Source: JBBQZL01 sp038207745 (lineage in GTDB: Bacteria; Actinomycetota; Thermoleophilia; Solirubrobacterales; 70-9). Taken from it: a DNA stretch of 10,345 bases. The stretch is taken from assembly GCA_038207745.1 (NCBI GenBank), contig JBBQZL010000088.1, positions 1-10,345 of the forward strand, written 5' to 3'. The notes under the pieces were generated by a model. The model did not search any database. It was given only the letters and a program-made list of their open reading frames with translations, and had not been told where the DNA came from. This document shows, piece by piece, positions 1 to 5,857 of the stretch; positions within the stretch are counted from its first letter, which is position 1, and each line of letters opens with the position of its first letter. The position numbers were made by a program, and so were the translations under genes.

Positions 1-14
1 GAGGGGCCGCGATG

Positions 15-37
15 GGATCGTGAAGTCACGACGATCC
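15..37. other. Imperfect inverted repeat left of the two-component operon
   Basis: GGATCGTGA (15-23) can pair with TCACG plus ATCC (26-37) if three bases are left as a bulge. The centre contains the small palindrome CGTGA-AG-TCACG. It has no following T-run. It could be the tail of an upstream gene's terminator or a protein-binding site; the sequence alone does not decide. Confidence 0.25.
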
Positions 38-54
38 TGCCCACCCAGGTCCTT

Positions 55-86
55 CTAATCAGCGCCTAATGTTCGCGATGGATAAT
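55..86 (+). promoter_or_regulatory. Candidate promoter and tandem regulator site for the two-component operon
   Basis: CTAAT occurs at 55-59 and again at 66-70, an 11-bp step. This is the spacing with which OmpR/PhoB-family regulators usually bind tandem half-sites. GATAAT at 81-86 resembles a -10 box (5 of 6 to TATAAT) and sits in the inverted repeat GCGAT-GGATA-ATCGC (75-89). A start site about 7 nt after it would fall at or next to the ATG at 94, so the message could be leaderless; no good Shine-Dalgarno is present. No convincing -35 is visible, which would fit an activated promoter. Autoregulation is inference. Confidence 0.35.
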
Positions 87-93
87 CGCTGCG

Positions 94-771
94 ATGAGAG
101 TCCTGGTGGTTGAAGACCAAGCAAAGATGGCGCGCATCATCCGCCGTGGCCTCGAGGCAGAGGCGATTGCCGTTGATCACACCCAACGTGGTGAGGACGC
201 GATCTGGATGGCGGGCTCGACCGCATATGACGCCATCGTTCTGGACGTGATGCTGCCTGGCATCAACGGCTTCGAGACCTGCAGCCGGCTTCGCGCAGAC
301 GGGATCTGGGCCCCGGTTCTGATGCTGACGGCGCGTGACGCCGTCGAGGACAGAGTCGAAGGTCTCAACGGCGGCGCCGATGACTACCTGGTCAAGCCCT
401 TCTCGTTCTCGGAGTTGGTTGCGAGGATACGGGCGCTGGTGCGCCGTGGCCCGGCCGAGCGCCCGGCCATTCTCGAGGCTTCGGGACTGCGGATGGATCC
501 CGCGAAGCGGCGCGTGTGGCGGGGAGACGCGGAGATCATGCTGACCGCGAAGGAGTTCGCAATGCTCGAGGCCTTCATGCGGCGTCCGGGAGACGTCCTG
601 ACGCGGTTTCAGCTGCTCGAGCAGGTCTGGGACTACGACTATGAGAACCGCTCCAACGTGATCAATGTCTACATCAACTACCTGCGGGCCAAGGTCGACG
701 TGCCATTCGGAACGCACTCGATCGAGACCGTGCGTGGTGTCGGCTACCGACTGGCCGAGGACGCCTCTTGA
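94..771 (+). CDS. OmpR/PhoB-family response regulator
   Basis: This is a DNA-binding response regulator of 225 residues, the normal size for the OmpR family. The receiver domain spans about residues 1-115. The acidic pair E7/D8, the phospho-acceptor D51 in LDVMLPG, T79 in MLTAR and K101 in VKPF are all present. A winged-helix effector domain follows (about 128-222) with the recognition-helix segment NRSNVINVYINYLRAKVD. It should be phosphorylated by the kinase encoded directly downstream and then bind tandem sites in DNA. The ATG at 94 places the receiver core immediately at the N-terminus, as in relatives; upstream ATGs at 69 and 78 are out of frame. Its stop overlaps the kinase start by four bases, so the pair is probably translationally coupled. 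The signal sensed and the exact orthologue are not recognisable. Confidence 0.95.
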   Translation: MRVLVVEDQAKMARIIRRGLEAEAIAVDHTQRGEDAIWMAGSTAYDAIVLDVMLPGINGFETCSRLRADGIWAPVLMLTARDAVEDRVEGLNGGADDYLVKPFSFSELVARIRALVRRGPAERPAILEASGLRMDPAKRRVWRGDAEIMLTAKEFAMLEAFMRRPGDVLTRFQLLEQVWDYDYENRSNVINVYINYLRAKVDVPFGTHSIETVRGVGYRLAEDAS

Positions 772-2138
772 GCAGGGTTCCGATCCGGATCCGGCTTGCC
801 GCCGCCTTCTCAGCGGGCCTGATCGTGGTCATGGGCCTGGTCGGTGGCTTCGTCTACGTCCGGGTTGGCAACGAGCTGACCCGGGCGCTCGACACAAGCC
901 TCGCAACTCGCGCCGATGACCTGGGGACACTGGTCCAGAACGAGCAGGCGGGAACGATCGACCTCGGCGGCATCAAGAGCGGTGAAGGCGAGTCGACGTT
1001 TACCCAGATTCTGGACCCCAATGGACAGGTTGTCGACTCGACGGTCGCGGGGCCGGCCGTCCTCGATAGCGGTCAGCTGGCCCAGGCCCGCGTCGGCGAG
1101 ATCACCTTCACGGGCCTCCGCGTAGCGGACGTCGAGGCTCAAAGCCGAGCACTCGCCTTTCCCCTGCAGGCAGGAGACAGATCGCTGATCGCCGTCGTCG
1201 GGGCAACCACGAGCGATCGTGAGGAGGCGAAGGCGGGGGTCGTGCGGGCCCTGGTTGTGGGGGCGCCGTTTGCCGTCCTCCTTGCGTCGCTGATCGGCTA
1301 CATACTCGGCGCGAGGGCCATGACGCCCGTTGAGCTGATGCGCTCACGAGCGCGTGAGATCAGCCTGCATGAGGGCGGCGAGCGTTTGCCGATGCCTCCG
1401 GCAAAGGACGAGCTGCGCCGGCTGGCAGAGACCCTGAACGAGATGCTCGACCGCATCGAAGAGGTCCTGCGACGCGAGCGGGTTTTCGTCTCTGATGCGA
1501 GTCACGAGCTCCGCAGCCCTCTGGCGATACTGAAATCGGAGATCGAGGTGATTGGTACGACTGGAGGCACCAAGGAGGAGCTTGAGGCGGCGCTTGACTC
1601 CGTCGGCGAGGAAGTGGACCTGCTGATCCGTCTTGCAGAAGATCTGCTCATCGTCGCCCGGGCAGACGGCGGTCGGCTGCCGATCAAGCGCGAGCCCGTG
1701 GACACCGGCAGGCTCCTCGCCCGCGTCAGTGAGCGCCATTCGGCCCGCGCCGCAAGGAACGGGTGCCGGCTGGTCGTCGCCGATGGCGGTCCACAGACGA
1801 TCCAGGTTGACCCGGTCAGACTTGAACAGGCGCTGGGAAACCTGGTCGACAACGCGGTTCGATACGGGGCCGGCACCGTGACCCTACAGGCTGCGCAATC
1901 GGGCGATGGAGAGGTGCTGCTGTCGGTCAGCGACCAGGGCGAAGGTTTCCCTCCCGGGTTCGCGACCGAGGCTTTCGAGCGATTCGCGCGCGCAAGTACG
2001 GGCCGCGGTGGTTCCAGTTCGGGCTTGGGTCTGGCCATTGTCCGAGCCATCGCAAGGGCTCACGGCGGCGATGCGGCGATCGTCGAGCGCGACCAGCCCG
2101 GTGCGACGGTTGTGATCAGCATTCCAAACGGCATCTAA
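768..2138 (+). CDS. HAMP-domain sensor histidine kinase
   Basis: This is a membrane sensor kinase of 456 residues, partner of the preceding regulator. Order of parts: short cytoplasmic start (VPIRIRL), first membrane helix about 9-31, an extracytoplasmic sensor of about 125 residues, second helix about 159-182, and HAMP about 183-235. HisKA follows with phospho-acceptor H246 in SDASHELRSPL. The HATPase_c domain carries an N-box at 356-367 (N358, N362), G1 DQGEGFP at 389-395, F-box FERF at 403-406 and G2 GSSSGLGLAIV at 415-425. All catalytic motifs look intact. The start is TTG at 768, overlapping the regulator's TGA. It is supported by the basic stretch before the first helix and by the coupling geometry. 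The sensor region shows no named ligand-binding fold that I recognise. Confidence 0.94.
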   Translation: MSRVPIRIRLAAAFSAGLIVVMGLVGGFVYVRVGNELTRALDTSLATRADDLGTLVQNEQAGTIDLGGIKSGEGESTFTQILDPNGQVVDSTVAGPAVLDSGQLAQARVGEITFTGLRVADVEAQSRALAFPLQAGDRSLIAVVGATTSDREEAKAGVVRALVVGAPFAVLLASLIGYILGARAMTPVELMRSRAREISLHEGGERLPMPPAKDELRRLAETLNEMLDRIEEVLRRERVFVSDASHELRSPLAILKSEIEVIGTTGGTKEELEAALDSVGEEVDLLIRLAEDLLIVARADGGRLPIKREPVDTGRLLARVSERHSARAARNGCRLVVADGGPQTIQVDPVRLEQALGNLVDNAVRYGAGTVTLQAAQSGDGEVLLSVSDQGEGFPPGFATEAFERFARASTGRGGSSSGLGLAIVRAIARAHGGDAAIVERDQPGATVVISIPNGI

Positions 2139-2304
2139 GCGCCTTCGATACGGCGGGCGGGCGCAGCGCGGGCGGTCCCACGAACGAGGACTCTGCAAAC
2201 GGCGGCGAGGAGATGCTTCTCCCCGATCCTTCGACGACGTTTCGCCTCAATGAAAGGGATGTCGAGGATCCCGCCTGAAATTACAGATTCCCCGGCATCG
2301 GACT

Positions 2305-2337
2305 GAGGGGCAGGGACTCGAACCCTGGGTACGCCAA
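2305..2337 (-). repeat. Detached 3' end of a tRNA-Ser gene, candidate att remnant
   Basis: This 33-bp block matches 3277-3309 inside tRNA-Ser(CGA) at 32 of 33 positions; the single difference is C2317 against T3289, in the T-loop. It covers the 3' half of the variable arm, the complete T-arm and most of the 3' acceptor strand. It lies in the same orientation as the complete tRNA gene, 972 bp away. Similarity stops abruptly on both sides, and the DNA where a 5' tRNA half would lie does not resemble a tRNA. That is the pattern of the displaced 3' end left when an element integrates at a tRNA gene. A partly duplicated, decayed tRNA is the alternative. Confidence 0.7.
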
Positions 2338-2392
2338 CGTTGATCATTCGGCCTCGCTTGCTGCGACGGGTTCAAGTTGCTCTGAGCCCAAC

Positions 2393-2417
2393 CGGGCAGC
2401 ACGTCCCATGCTGCCCG
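2393..2417 (-). terminator. Hairpin downstream of doxX
   Basis: CGGGCAGCA (2393-2401) and TGCTGCCCG (2409-2417) form a perfect 9-bp stem with a 7-nt loop, 36 nt beyond the doxX stop. Neither strand has a T-run after it. It could be a GC-rich terminator of the kind often proposed in actinobacteria, or a general transcript end-protecting structure. Its position inside the region bracketed by the tRNA repeats also allows a role belonging to the inserted DNA. Confidence 0.4.
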
Positions 2418-2453
2418 ACATCAGGTGGTTCGACTGGATGATCAGTGATCAGA

Positions 2454-3065
2454 TCAGGTGAGCCAGGAAAAACGCTGAACGAGACCGGTCTTCGACCACC
2501 AGCGACCGAACCCGAGAGTGTTCCCGGCGCCGACCAACGCGAGCCCGATCAGAAGCAGCGCGTAAATGATGTGGTCATCCATGAAAATGTCATTCGCGGG
2601 TGGCAGGGACGCACTCCACATCAGCAGCACCAGCAGTGCTCCCGCTCCGCAAGCGACTCGCACAACGATGCCGAGAAGAAGCGCGACACCGATCCCCAGC
2701 AGGCCAACCATGAAGAGGACGTTCAGCCATCCGTCGCCGGCGATGCTGTGGTAAATGCCGGAGAACGGGCCGATCGAGCCGCTGAGGAATCCCTGAGTCG
2801 GGTTGCCGCCGTTGATGAAGGAGTCCGCCGACGCAGTCTCGTGTCCGAGACCAAACATCTTGTCCATGAAGGGCCACAGAAACACCCAAGCCATGCATAG
2901 CCTGGTGACCCCCCAAAGGTATCGAGCGGCCGTCTCACGAGATACGGAACGCTCACCTGCGTCAGCTTCCTGTGTCGTGCCTGCAGGCGCTGCTCTTCCA
3001 GCCAAGCCGTCCGCCGCGGGTGTACTCATCGTTGTCGATCTGATCTGCGAACCCTGGTGACCCAT
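2454..3065 (-). CDS. DoxX-type integral membrane protein
   Basis: This is a DoxX-family membrane protein of 203 residues from the start chosen here. The hydrophilic N-terminus is followed by about four membrane helices. The first covers YLWGVTRLCMAWVFLWPFMDKMFGL, then two lie within WLNVLFMVGLLGIGVALLLGIVVRVACGAGALLVLLMW, and the last is HIIYALLLIGLALVGAGNTL. Segments such as FLWPFMDKMFGLG, FINGGNPTQGFL, GPFSGIYHSIAG and FMDDHIIYALLLIGLALVGAGNTLG are the conserved parts of an actinobacterial DoxX group. DoxX was named for a subunit of archaeal thiosulfate:quinone oxidoreductase, but most bacterial members have no proven reaction. The ATG at 3065 has AGGAG four bases upstream. An ATG at 3029 also works but has no Shine-Dalgarno; one at 3131 adds an unlikely extension. 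The gene is alone between a tRNA-Ser gene and a copy of that tRNA's 3' end. Confidence 0.85.
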   Translation of the reverse strand: MGHQGSQIRSTTMSTPAADGLAGRAAPAGTTQEADAGERSVSRETAARYLWGVTRLCMAWVFLWPFMDKMFGLGHETASADSFINGGNPTQGFLSGSIGPFSGIYHSIAGDGWLNVLFMVGLLGIGVALLLGIVVRVACGAGALLVLLMWSASLPPANDIFMDDHIIYALLLIGLALVGAGNTLGFGRWWSKTGLVQRFSWLT

Positions 3066-3100
3066 CGCACTCCTGTTCTCGGTCTTGTGGTTTCCAGAAC

Positions 3101-3130
3101 CGACCATACCTCTGGATGGCCGACCATCCA
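3101..3130 (-). promoter_or_regulatory. Palindrome and direct repeat upstream of doxX, operator candidate
   Basis: TGGATGG (3113-3119) and CCATCCA (3124-3130) form an inverted repeat with 7-bp arms and a 4-nt centre, about 50 bp upstream of the preferred doxX start. CGACCAT occurs at 3101-3107 and again at 3121-3127, exactly 20 bp apart, so both copies face the same side of the helix. On the minus strand TATGGT (3108-3103) could be a -10 box. No -35 is evident. A regulator-binding role is inference. Confidence 0.3.
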
Positions 3131-3274
3131 TCCGTATTTACCCACGGGGGTGATGCGTACACATTGGTCTGGTCTGGAACGCGGTCCCAACGAAGCGACA
3201 GCAGAGATCCAACCGATCTCGTCAGCGCCAGACTCACCGGCAAGATCTTCGATTGCCAGAGTCCTGGCTGTGAG

Positions 3275-3362
3275 CGGAGGGGCAGGGATTCGAACCCTGG
3301 GTACGCCAAAGACGCACAACGGTTTTCGAGACCGCCCCGTTCAACCACTCCGGCACCCCTCC
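3275..3362 (-). tRNA. tRNA-Ser (anticodon CGA)
   Basis: An 88-nt class II tRNA. The acceptor stem is GGAGGGG (3362-3356) with CCCCTCC (3282-3276), and the discriminator G is at 3275. The D-arm region contains GCCGGAGTGGTTGAACGGGG. The anticodon stem CGGT/ACCG closes the loop CTCGAAA, giving anticodon CGA at 3328-3326, which reads UCG. The long variable arm GTGCG/CGTAC with one G-T wobble is typical of serine tRNAs. The T-arm is CAGGG-TTCGAAT-CCCTG. CCA is not encoded. Its 3' part from the variable arm onward is repeated at 2305-2337, so this gene may be an integration site. Confidence 0.96.
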
Positions 3363-3521
3363 AGTGAAAACCGGGAGAGAGGCTAGACGATCATGGGCTT
3401 ACGGGTACTCGCTCTCGTTTTCGGCGAAGAACTCTCGAACAGGAGCCGGAAGCCTGCCTCGTTGAGCTTGGTTGCCATCCTTCCGCCGAGGAGGTTCTGA
3501 CAAGGGGGAGCGGCCATTCAG

Positions 3522-3610
3522 CGGAGAGGGTGGGATTCGAACCCACGAGGCGGGTTACCCCGCCCACACGCTTTCCAAGCGTGCGCCTTCAGCCACTCGG
3601 CCACCTCTCC
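3522..3610 (-). tRNA. tRNA-Ser (anticodon GGA)
   Basis: An 89-nt class II tRNA. The acceptor stem is GGAGAGG (3610-3604) with CCTCTCC (3529-3523), and the discriminator G is at 3522. The D region is GCCGAGTGGCTGAAGGCG. The anticodon stem CACGC/GCGTG closes TTGGAAA, giving anticodon GGA at 3576-3574, which reads UCC and UCU. The variable arm is long and GC-rich (GGCGGG/CCCGCC), and the T-arm is GTGGG-TTCGAAT-CCCAC. CCA is not encoded. It lies 55 nt downstream of tadA on the same strand and could be co-transcribed with it. Unlike tRNA-Ser(CGA), its 3' end is not repeated in this window. Confidence 0.97.
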
Positions 3611-3665
3611 GTGAATAGCGGGAAGCGTAGCCGGAGAAGGGCTCGACCGCGCCTGCGCCCGGAGT

Positions 3666-4136
3666 TCAGCTTCGCCTGTCGCCGAAGAAGTCGCGTAGCA
3701 GCGCAGCGCATTCGTCCTCGCGCACGCCGGCAATCACATCCGAGCAGTGATTGAGCTGATCCATCGCCAGAACGTTGAGAACGCTGCCCGCCGCACCGGC
3801 CTTCGGATCCCAGGCACCGAAGACGACCGTTGGAACCCGGGCCAGGACGATCGCGCCGGCGCACATCGCACAGGGTTCGAGGGTCACATAGAGGACGGTT
3901 CCAGGCAGGCGCCAACCTCCAATCGCCTTCGAGGCCGCCCTCAGAGCGAGGATCTCGGCGTGAGCGGTCGGGTCGAGTTGCTTCTCACGTTCATTCCCGG
4001 CCGCCGCAATCAACTCGCCGTCCCTGAGCACCGCTGCACCGATCGGGACGTCGCCATGTGACCCGGCGAGGCGTGCCTGCTCGATCGCCAGCCCCATCCC
4101 GAACTCATGCTGCTGTGTGGTTGAGACCCCGGTCAC
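3666..4136 (-). CDS. tadA: tRNA-specific adenosine deaminase TadA
   Basis: A zinc-dependent deaminase of 156 residues, the usual TadA length. TadA converts adenosine 34 to inosine in tRNA-Arg(ACG), so one tRNA can read CGU, CGC and CGA; it is generally essential in bacteria. The zinc ligand and proton shuttle are H59 and E61 in HAEILALRAA, and the other ligands are C89 and C92 in EPCAMCAGAIVLARV. The front segment GLAIEQARLAGSHGDVPIGAAV is characteristic of the family. The GTG start at 4136 has GGAG close upstream; no better in-frame start exists before the domain. Two serine tRNA genes follow on the same strand, so the cluster is tRNA-themed. The related guanine deaminase and cytidine deaminase families are less likely given the PCAMCAGA and N-terminal signatures. 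Confidence 0.93.
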   Translation of the reverse strand: MTGVSTTQQHEFGMGLAIEQARLAGSHGDVPIGAAVLRDGELIAAAGNEREKQLDPTAHAEILALRAASKAIGGWRLPGTVLYVTLEPCAMCAGAIVLARVPTVVFGAWDPKAGAAGSVLNVLAMDQLNHCSDVIAGVREDECAALLRDFFGDRRS

Positions 4137-4162
4137 GATCTCCAGCCTATGCCGCGACGGGC

Positions 4163-4190
4163 AACTTAGTCATTGATCTGGTGTTCTCAA
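4163..4190 (-). promoter_or_regulatory. Candidate tadA promoter
   Basis: On the minus strand TTGAGA (4190-4185) matches the -35 consensus at 5 of 6 positions. After a 16-bp spacer comes TAAGTT (4168-4163), a poor -10 that keeps only the first two and the last bases. A start site near 4156 would give a leader of about 20 nt before the GTG at 4136. Confidence 0.35.
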
Positions 4191-4233
4191 GACAGGGGCG
4201 CCGACGGCGATCCCGAACACCGACCTGCCCATC

Positions 4234-5586
4234 TTGAGACTCCCGACCCTCAGATTTCTTGCTCTGGCGCTGATTGCAGCGTCTTCTTTGGCGATCCCAG
4301 CCGCCGCGAACGCCTCGGTCCCCGCCACCGGGAGCACGCAAATCGGCTCCTCTGCCGCCCCTGATTTCGCACCAGGCGAGGTCGTGGTCAGATTCAAGGG
4401 TGAGTCTGACGCCACCGTCACCCTGCCGGAGGAGGTCAGCGTCAGCGACGCCGCAAAGGCCCTGCGGCGAAACCCCCGGGTCGAGTATGCGGCTCCCAAC
4501 TACATTGCCACCGCGTCGTCGGTCCCGAATGACACCGGCGCGCTTTCCGGCATTGACGCAATCGAGGGTGGCTGGCAGGCGGCGCAGTGGAACTTTCTCC
4601 CCCGCACGGCAGGCGGCAGTACCGCCGGTGCCGGGTGGTTCTCACCGGGCGGAATCGATGCGATCGGAGCGTGGGACCACCTTCGGGCGGCAAACCGGCC
4701 GGGGGCCAAGGGTGTTCGGATCGCGGTCCTCGACACCGGTATCGCCTATCGCAATTGGAAGCAGAGGTTTCGCCGCAGTCCCGACCTCTCCGCAAATACC
4801 TTCGCACCGGGCTACGACTTCGTGAAGAAGAACCGGTACCCGCTGGACCGAAACGGCCACGGCACCTACATTGCGAGCATCATCGCCGAGCGGAGCTTCA
4901 ACAAGATCGGCTTGACCGGACTGGCGTATAGGGCGAGGGTGATCCCGATCCGCGTTCTCAATACGAGGGCGGCCGGGCGCTCCAACATCATCTCCAGGGG
5001 GATTCGCTGGGCCGTCAAGAAGCGGGCTGACGTGATCAACATGAGCTTCAACTTCGCCTGCGGACAGACCCCGCCCAATGTCGTCAATGCGATCAGGTAC
5101 GCGCGCCGGAACAAGGTGACGATGGTGGCATCTGCTGGAAACGCCGGCTGCGTTTCGCTTCCGGCCACGGCAGCCGGCGTAATCGGGGTTGGCGCAACCA
5201 CCGAGGGTGGATGTCTGGCGAGCTACTCGCAGCGCGGTCCGGATGTCGACATATCGGCGCCCGGCGGAGGGGGGCCCGCATCGGATCTGCCGTGCACCTT
5301 CAGTGACTCGAGGCCGATCTACCAGGTGACGATGATGGGTGGCAATCCAAGGGTCTTCGGCATCCCGACCGACTACACGGGCACCTCGATGGCGGCGGCC
5401 CACGTCTCTGCCACGGCCGCAATGGTTATCGCAAGTGGTGTCGTCGGTCGCAAGCCCGGTCCTTCAGCGGTTCAGAAGCGGATCTTCAAGACTGCGCAAA
5501 AGCTGTCCGAAGGAAAGAGCCCGGCCTTTGGGCATGGGCTGATCGACGCCGGCAGGGCAACCGATCCGGCCGTCGCCGGCGGGTAG
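4234..5586 (+). CDS. Secreted subtilisin-family (S8) serine protease
   Basis: An extracellular subtilase of 450 residues. The signal peptide is about residues 1-27 (basic start, hydrophobic LALALIAASSLAI, then AANA before likely cleavage). A propeptide of fervidolysin type follows, about 45-93 (GEVVVRFKG ... NPRVEYAAPNYIA). The catalytic domain is about 140-445: D167 in VLDTG, H209 in NGHGT, oxyanion N303 in SAGN and S385 in GTSMAAAH, so the triad is complete. Cysteines C276, C306, C327 and C354 probably form disulfides outside the cell. There is no C-terminal anchor or extra domain, so the enzyme should be released. The TTG at 4234 is the only normal start between the upstream in-frame TGA (4174) and the signal peptide, and it lacks a Shine-Dalgarno. 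It is transcribed away from tadA, with 97 bp between them. Substrate is unknown. Confidence 0.92.
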   Translation: MRLPTLRFLALALIAASSLAIPAAANASVPATGSTQIGSSAAPDFAPGEVVVRFKGESDATVTLPEEVSVSDAAKALRRNPRVEYAAPNYIATASSVPNDTGALSGIDAIEGGWQAAQWNFLPRTAGGSTAGAGWFSPGGIDAIGAWDHLRAANRPGAKGVRIAVLDTGIAYRNWKQRFRRSPDLSANTFAPGYDFVKKNRYPLDRNGHGTYIASIIAERSFNKIGLTGLAYRARVIPIRVLNTRAAGRSNIISRGIRWAVKKRADVINMSFNFACGQTPPNVVNAIRYARRNKVTMVASAGNAGCVSLPATAAGVIGVGATTEGGCLASYSQRGPDVDISAPGGGGPASDLPCTFSDSRPIYQVTMMGGNPRVFGIPTDYTGTSMAAAHVSATAAMVIASGVVGRKPGPSAVQKRIFKTAQKLSEGKSPAFGHGLIDAGRATDPAVAGG

Positions 5587-5596
5587 ACGACGCGCC

Positions 5597-5758
5597 CTAG
5601 TTCCGCCGCAATGCCGGCGGGGTGATCTTGCCCCAGCCGTTCAGCCCCGGTCGGAACGTCTCGTTCGGGGTGGTCACCAGCTTCGTGACTCCGATCACCA
5701 TCGAAGCCGCGAGACAGAGGAAGAGCACCCCCATCGTCACTTTCCAGATCAAAGGCAT
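5597..5758 (-). CDS. Small single-pass membrane protein, unknown function
   Basis: A 53-residue protein, not recognised. It starts MPLIWKVTMGVLFLCLAASM and continues with one membrane helix at about 8-28, then a polar tail (about 29-53) ending ITPPALRRN. Codons are strongly G/C-ending over the full length, as in neighbouring genes, and the gene fills the space between the protease and the hydrolase. Basic K6 before the helix and charges on both sides leave the topology open. There is no good Shine-Dalgarno before the ATG at 5758; an internal ATG at 5734 would cut into the helix. It converges on the protease with 10 nt between the two stops and diverges from the hydrolase gene over 99 bp. It could be a subunit of a membrane complex or a stand-alone peptide; nothing visible favours either. 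Confidence 0.55.
   Translation of the reverse strand: MPLIWKVTMGVLFLCLAASMVIGVTKLVTTPNETFRPGLNGWGKITPPALRRN
5603..5620. terminator. Small GC hairpin between convergent genes
   Basis: CCGCCG (5603-5608) pairs with CGGCGG (5615-5620) across a 6-nt loop, 16 nt after the protease stop. There is no T-run, and it overlaps the 3' end of the small membrane-protein gene. It may help terminate the protease transcript, but GC-rich codons alone could produce it. Confidence 0.25.
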
Positions 5759-5857
5759 CTGCAGAGCCTAGAGATCCACGTTCGCCGCCGACACCGATCG
5801 ATGTCCTGTCCGGGTGCACAGAACTAGACTCCCAGCACTCGACAGGAGGGGTGATGC

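Larger units (their letters stand above)
2139..2453. other. Gene-free spacer between the kinase and doxX
   Basis: This stretch of about 315 bases holds no gene I can support. It contains the detached tRNA-Ser 3' end at 2305-2337 and a hairpin at 2393-2417. Just before the doxX stop is a TGATCA-rich patch (2441-2453). An open frame on the minus strand across 2135-2347 runs partly through the tRNA remnant and has an arginine-rich, unrecognised sequence, so I do not call it. The left part (2139-2303) shows only a weak GGAGA/TCTCC stem and nothing clearly functional. Confidence 0.6.

Noticed and set aside
55..717. Minus-strand open frame of 220 codons opposite the response regulator
   Set aside because: It is the antisense shadow of a textbook OmpR-family gene.
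2135..2347. Minus-strand open frame of 70 codons, considered as an integrase remnant or small gene
   Set aside because: Its first part is the tRNA remnant read as protein; the rest is basic and shows no integrase residues or other family signature.
3393..3500. Plus-strand 35-codon frame between the two tRNA genes
   Set aside because: There is no clear ribosome site, no membrane helix or motif, and it lies antisense in the probable promoter region of tRNA-Ser(CGA).
4642..5403. Minus-strand open frame of 253 codons opposite the protease
   Set aside because: The protease strand has a complete catalytic triad and signal peptide; the antisense product is Arg-rich and unrecognisable.
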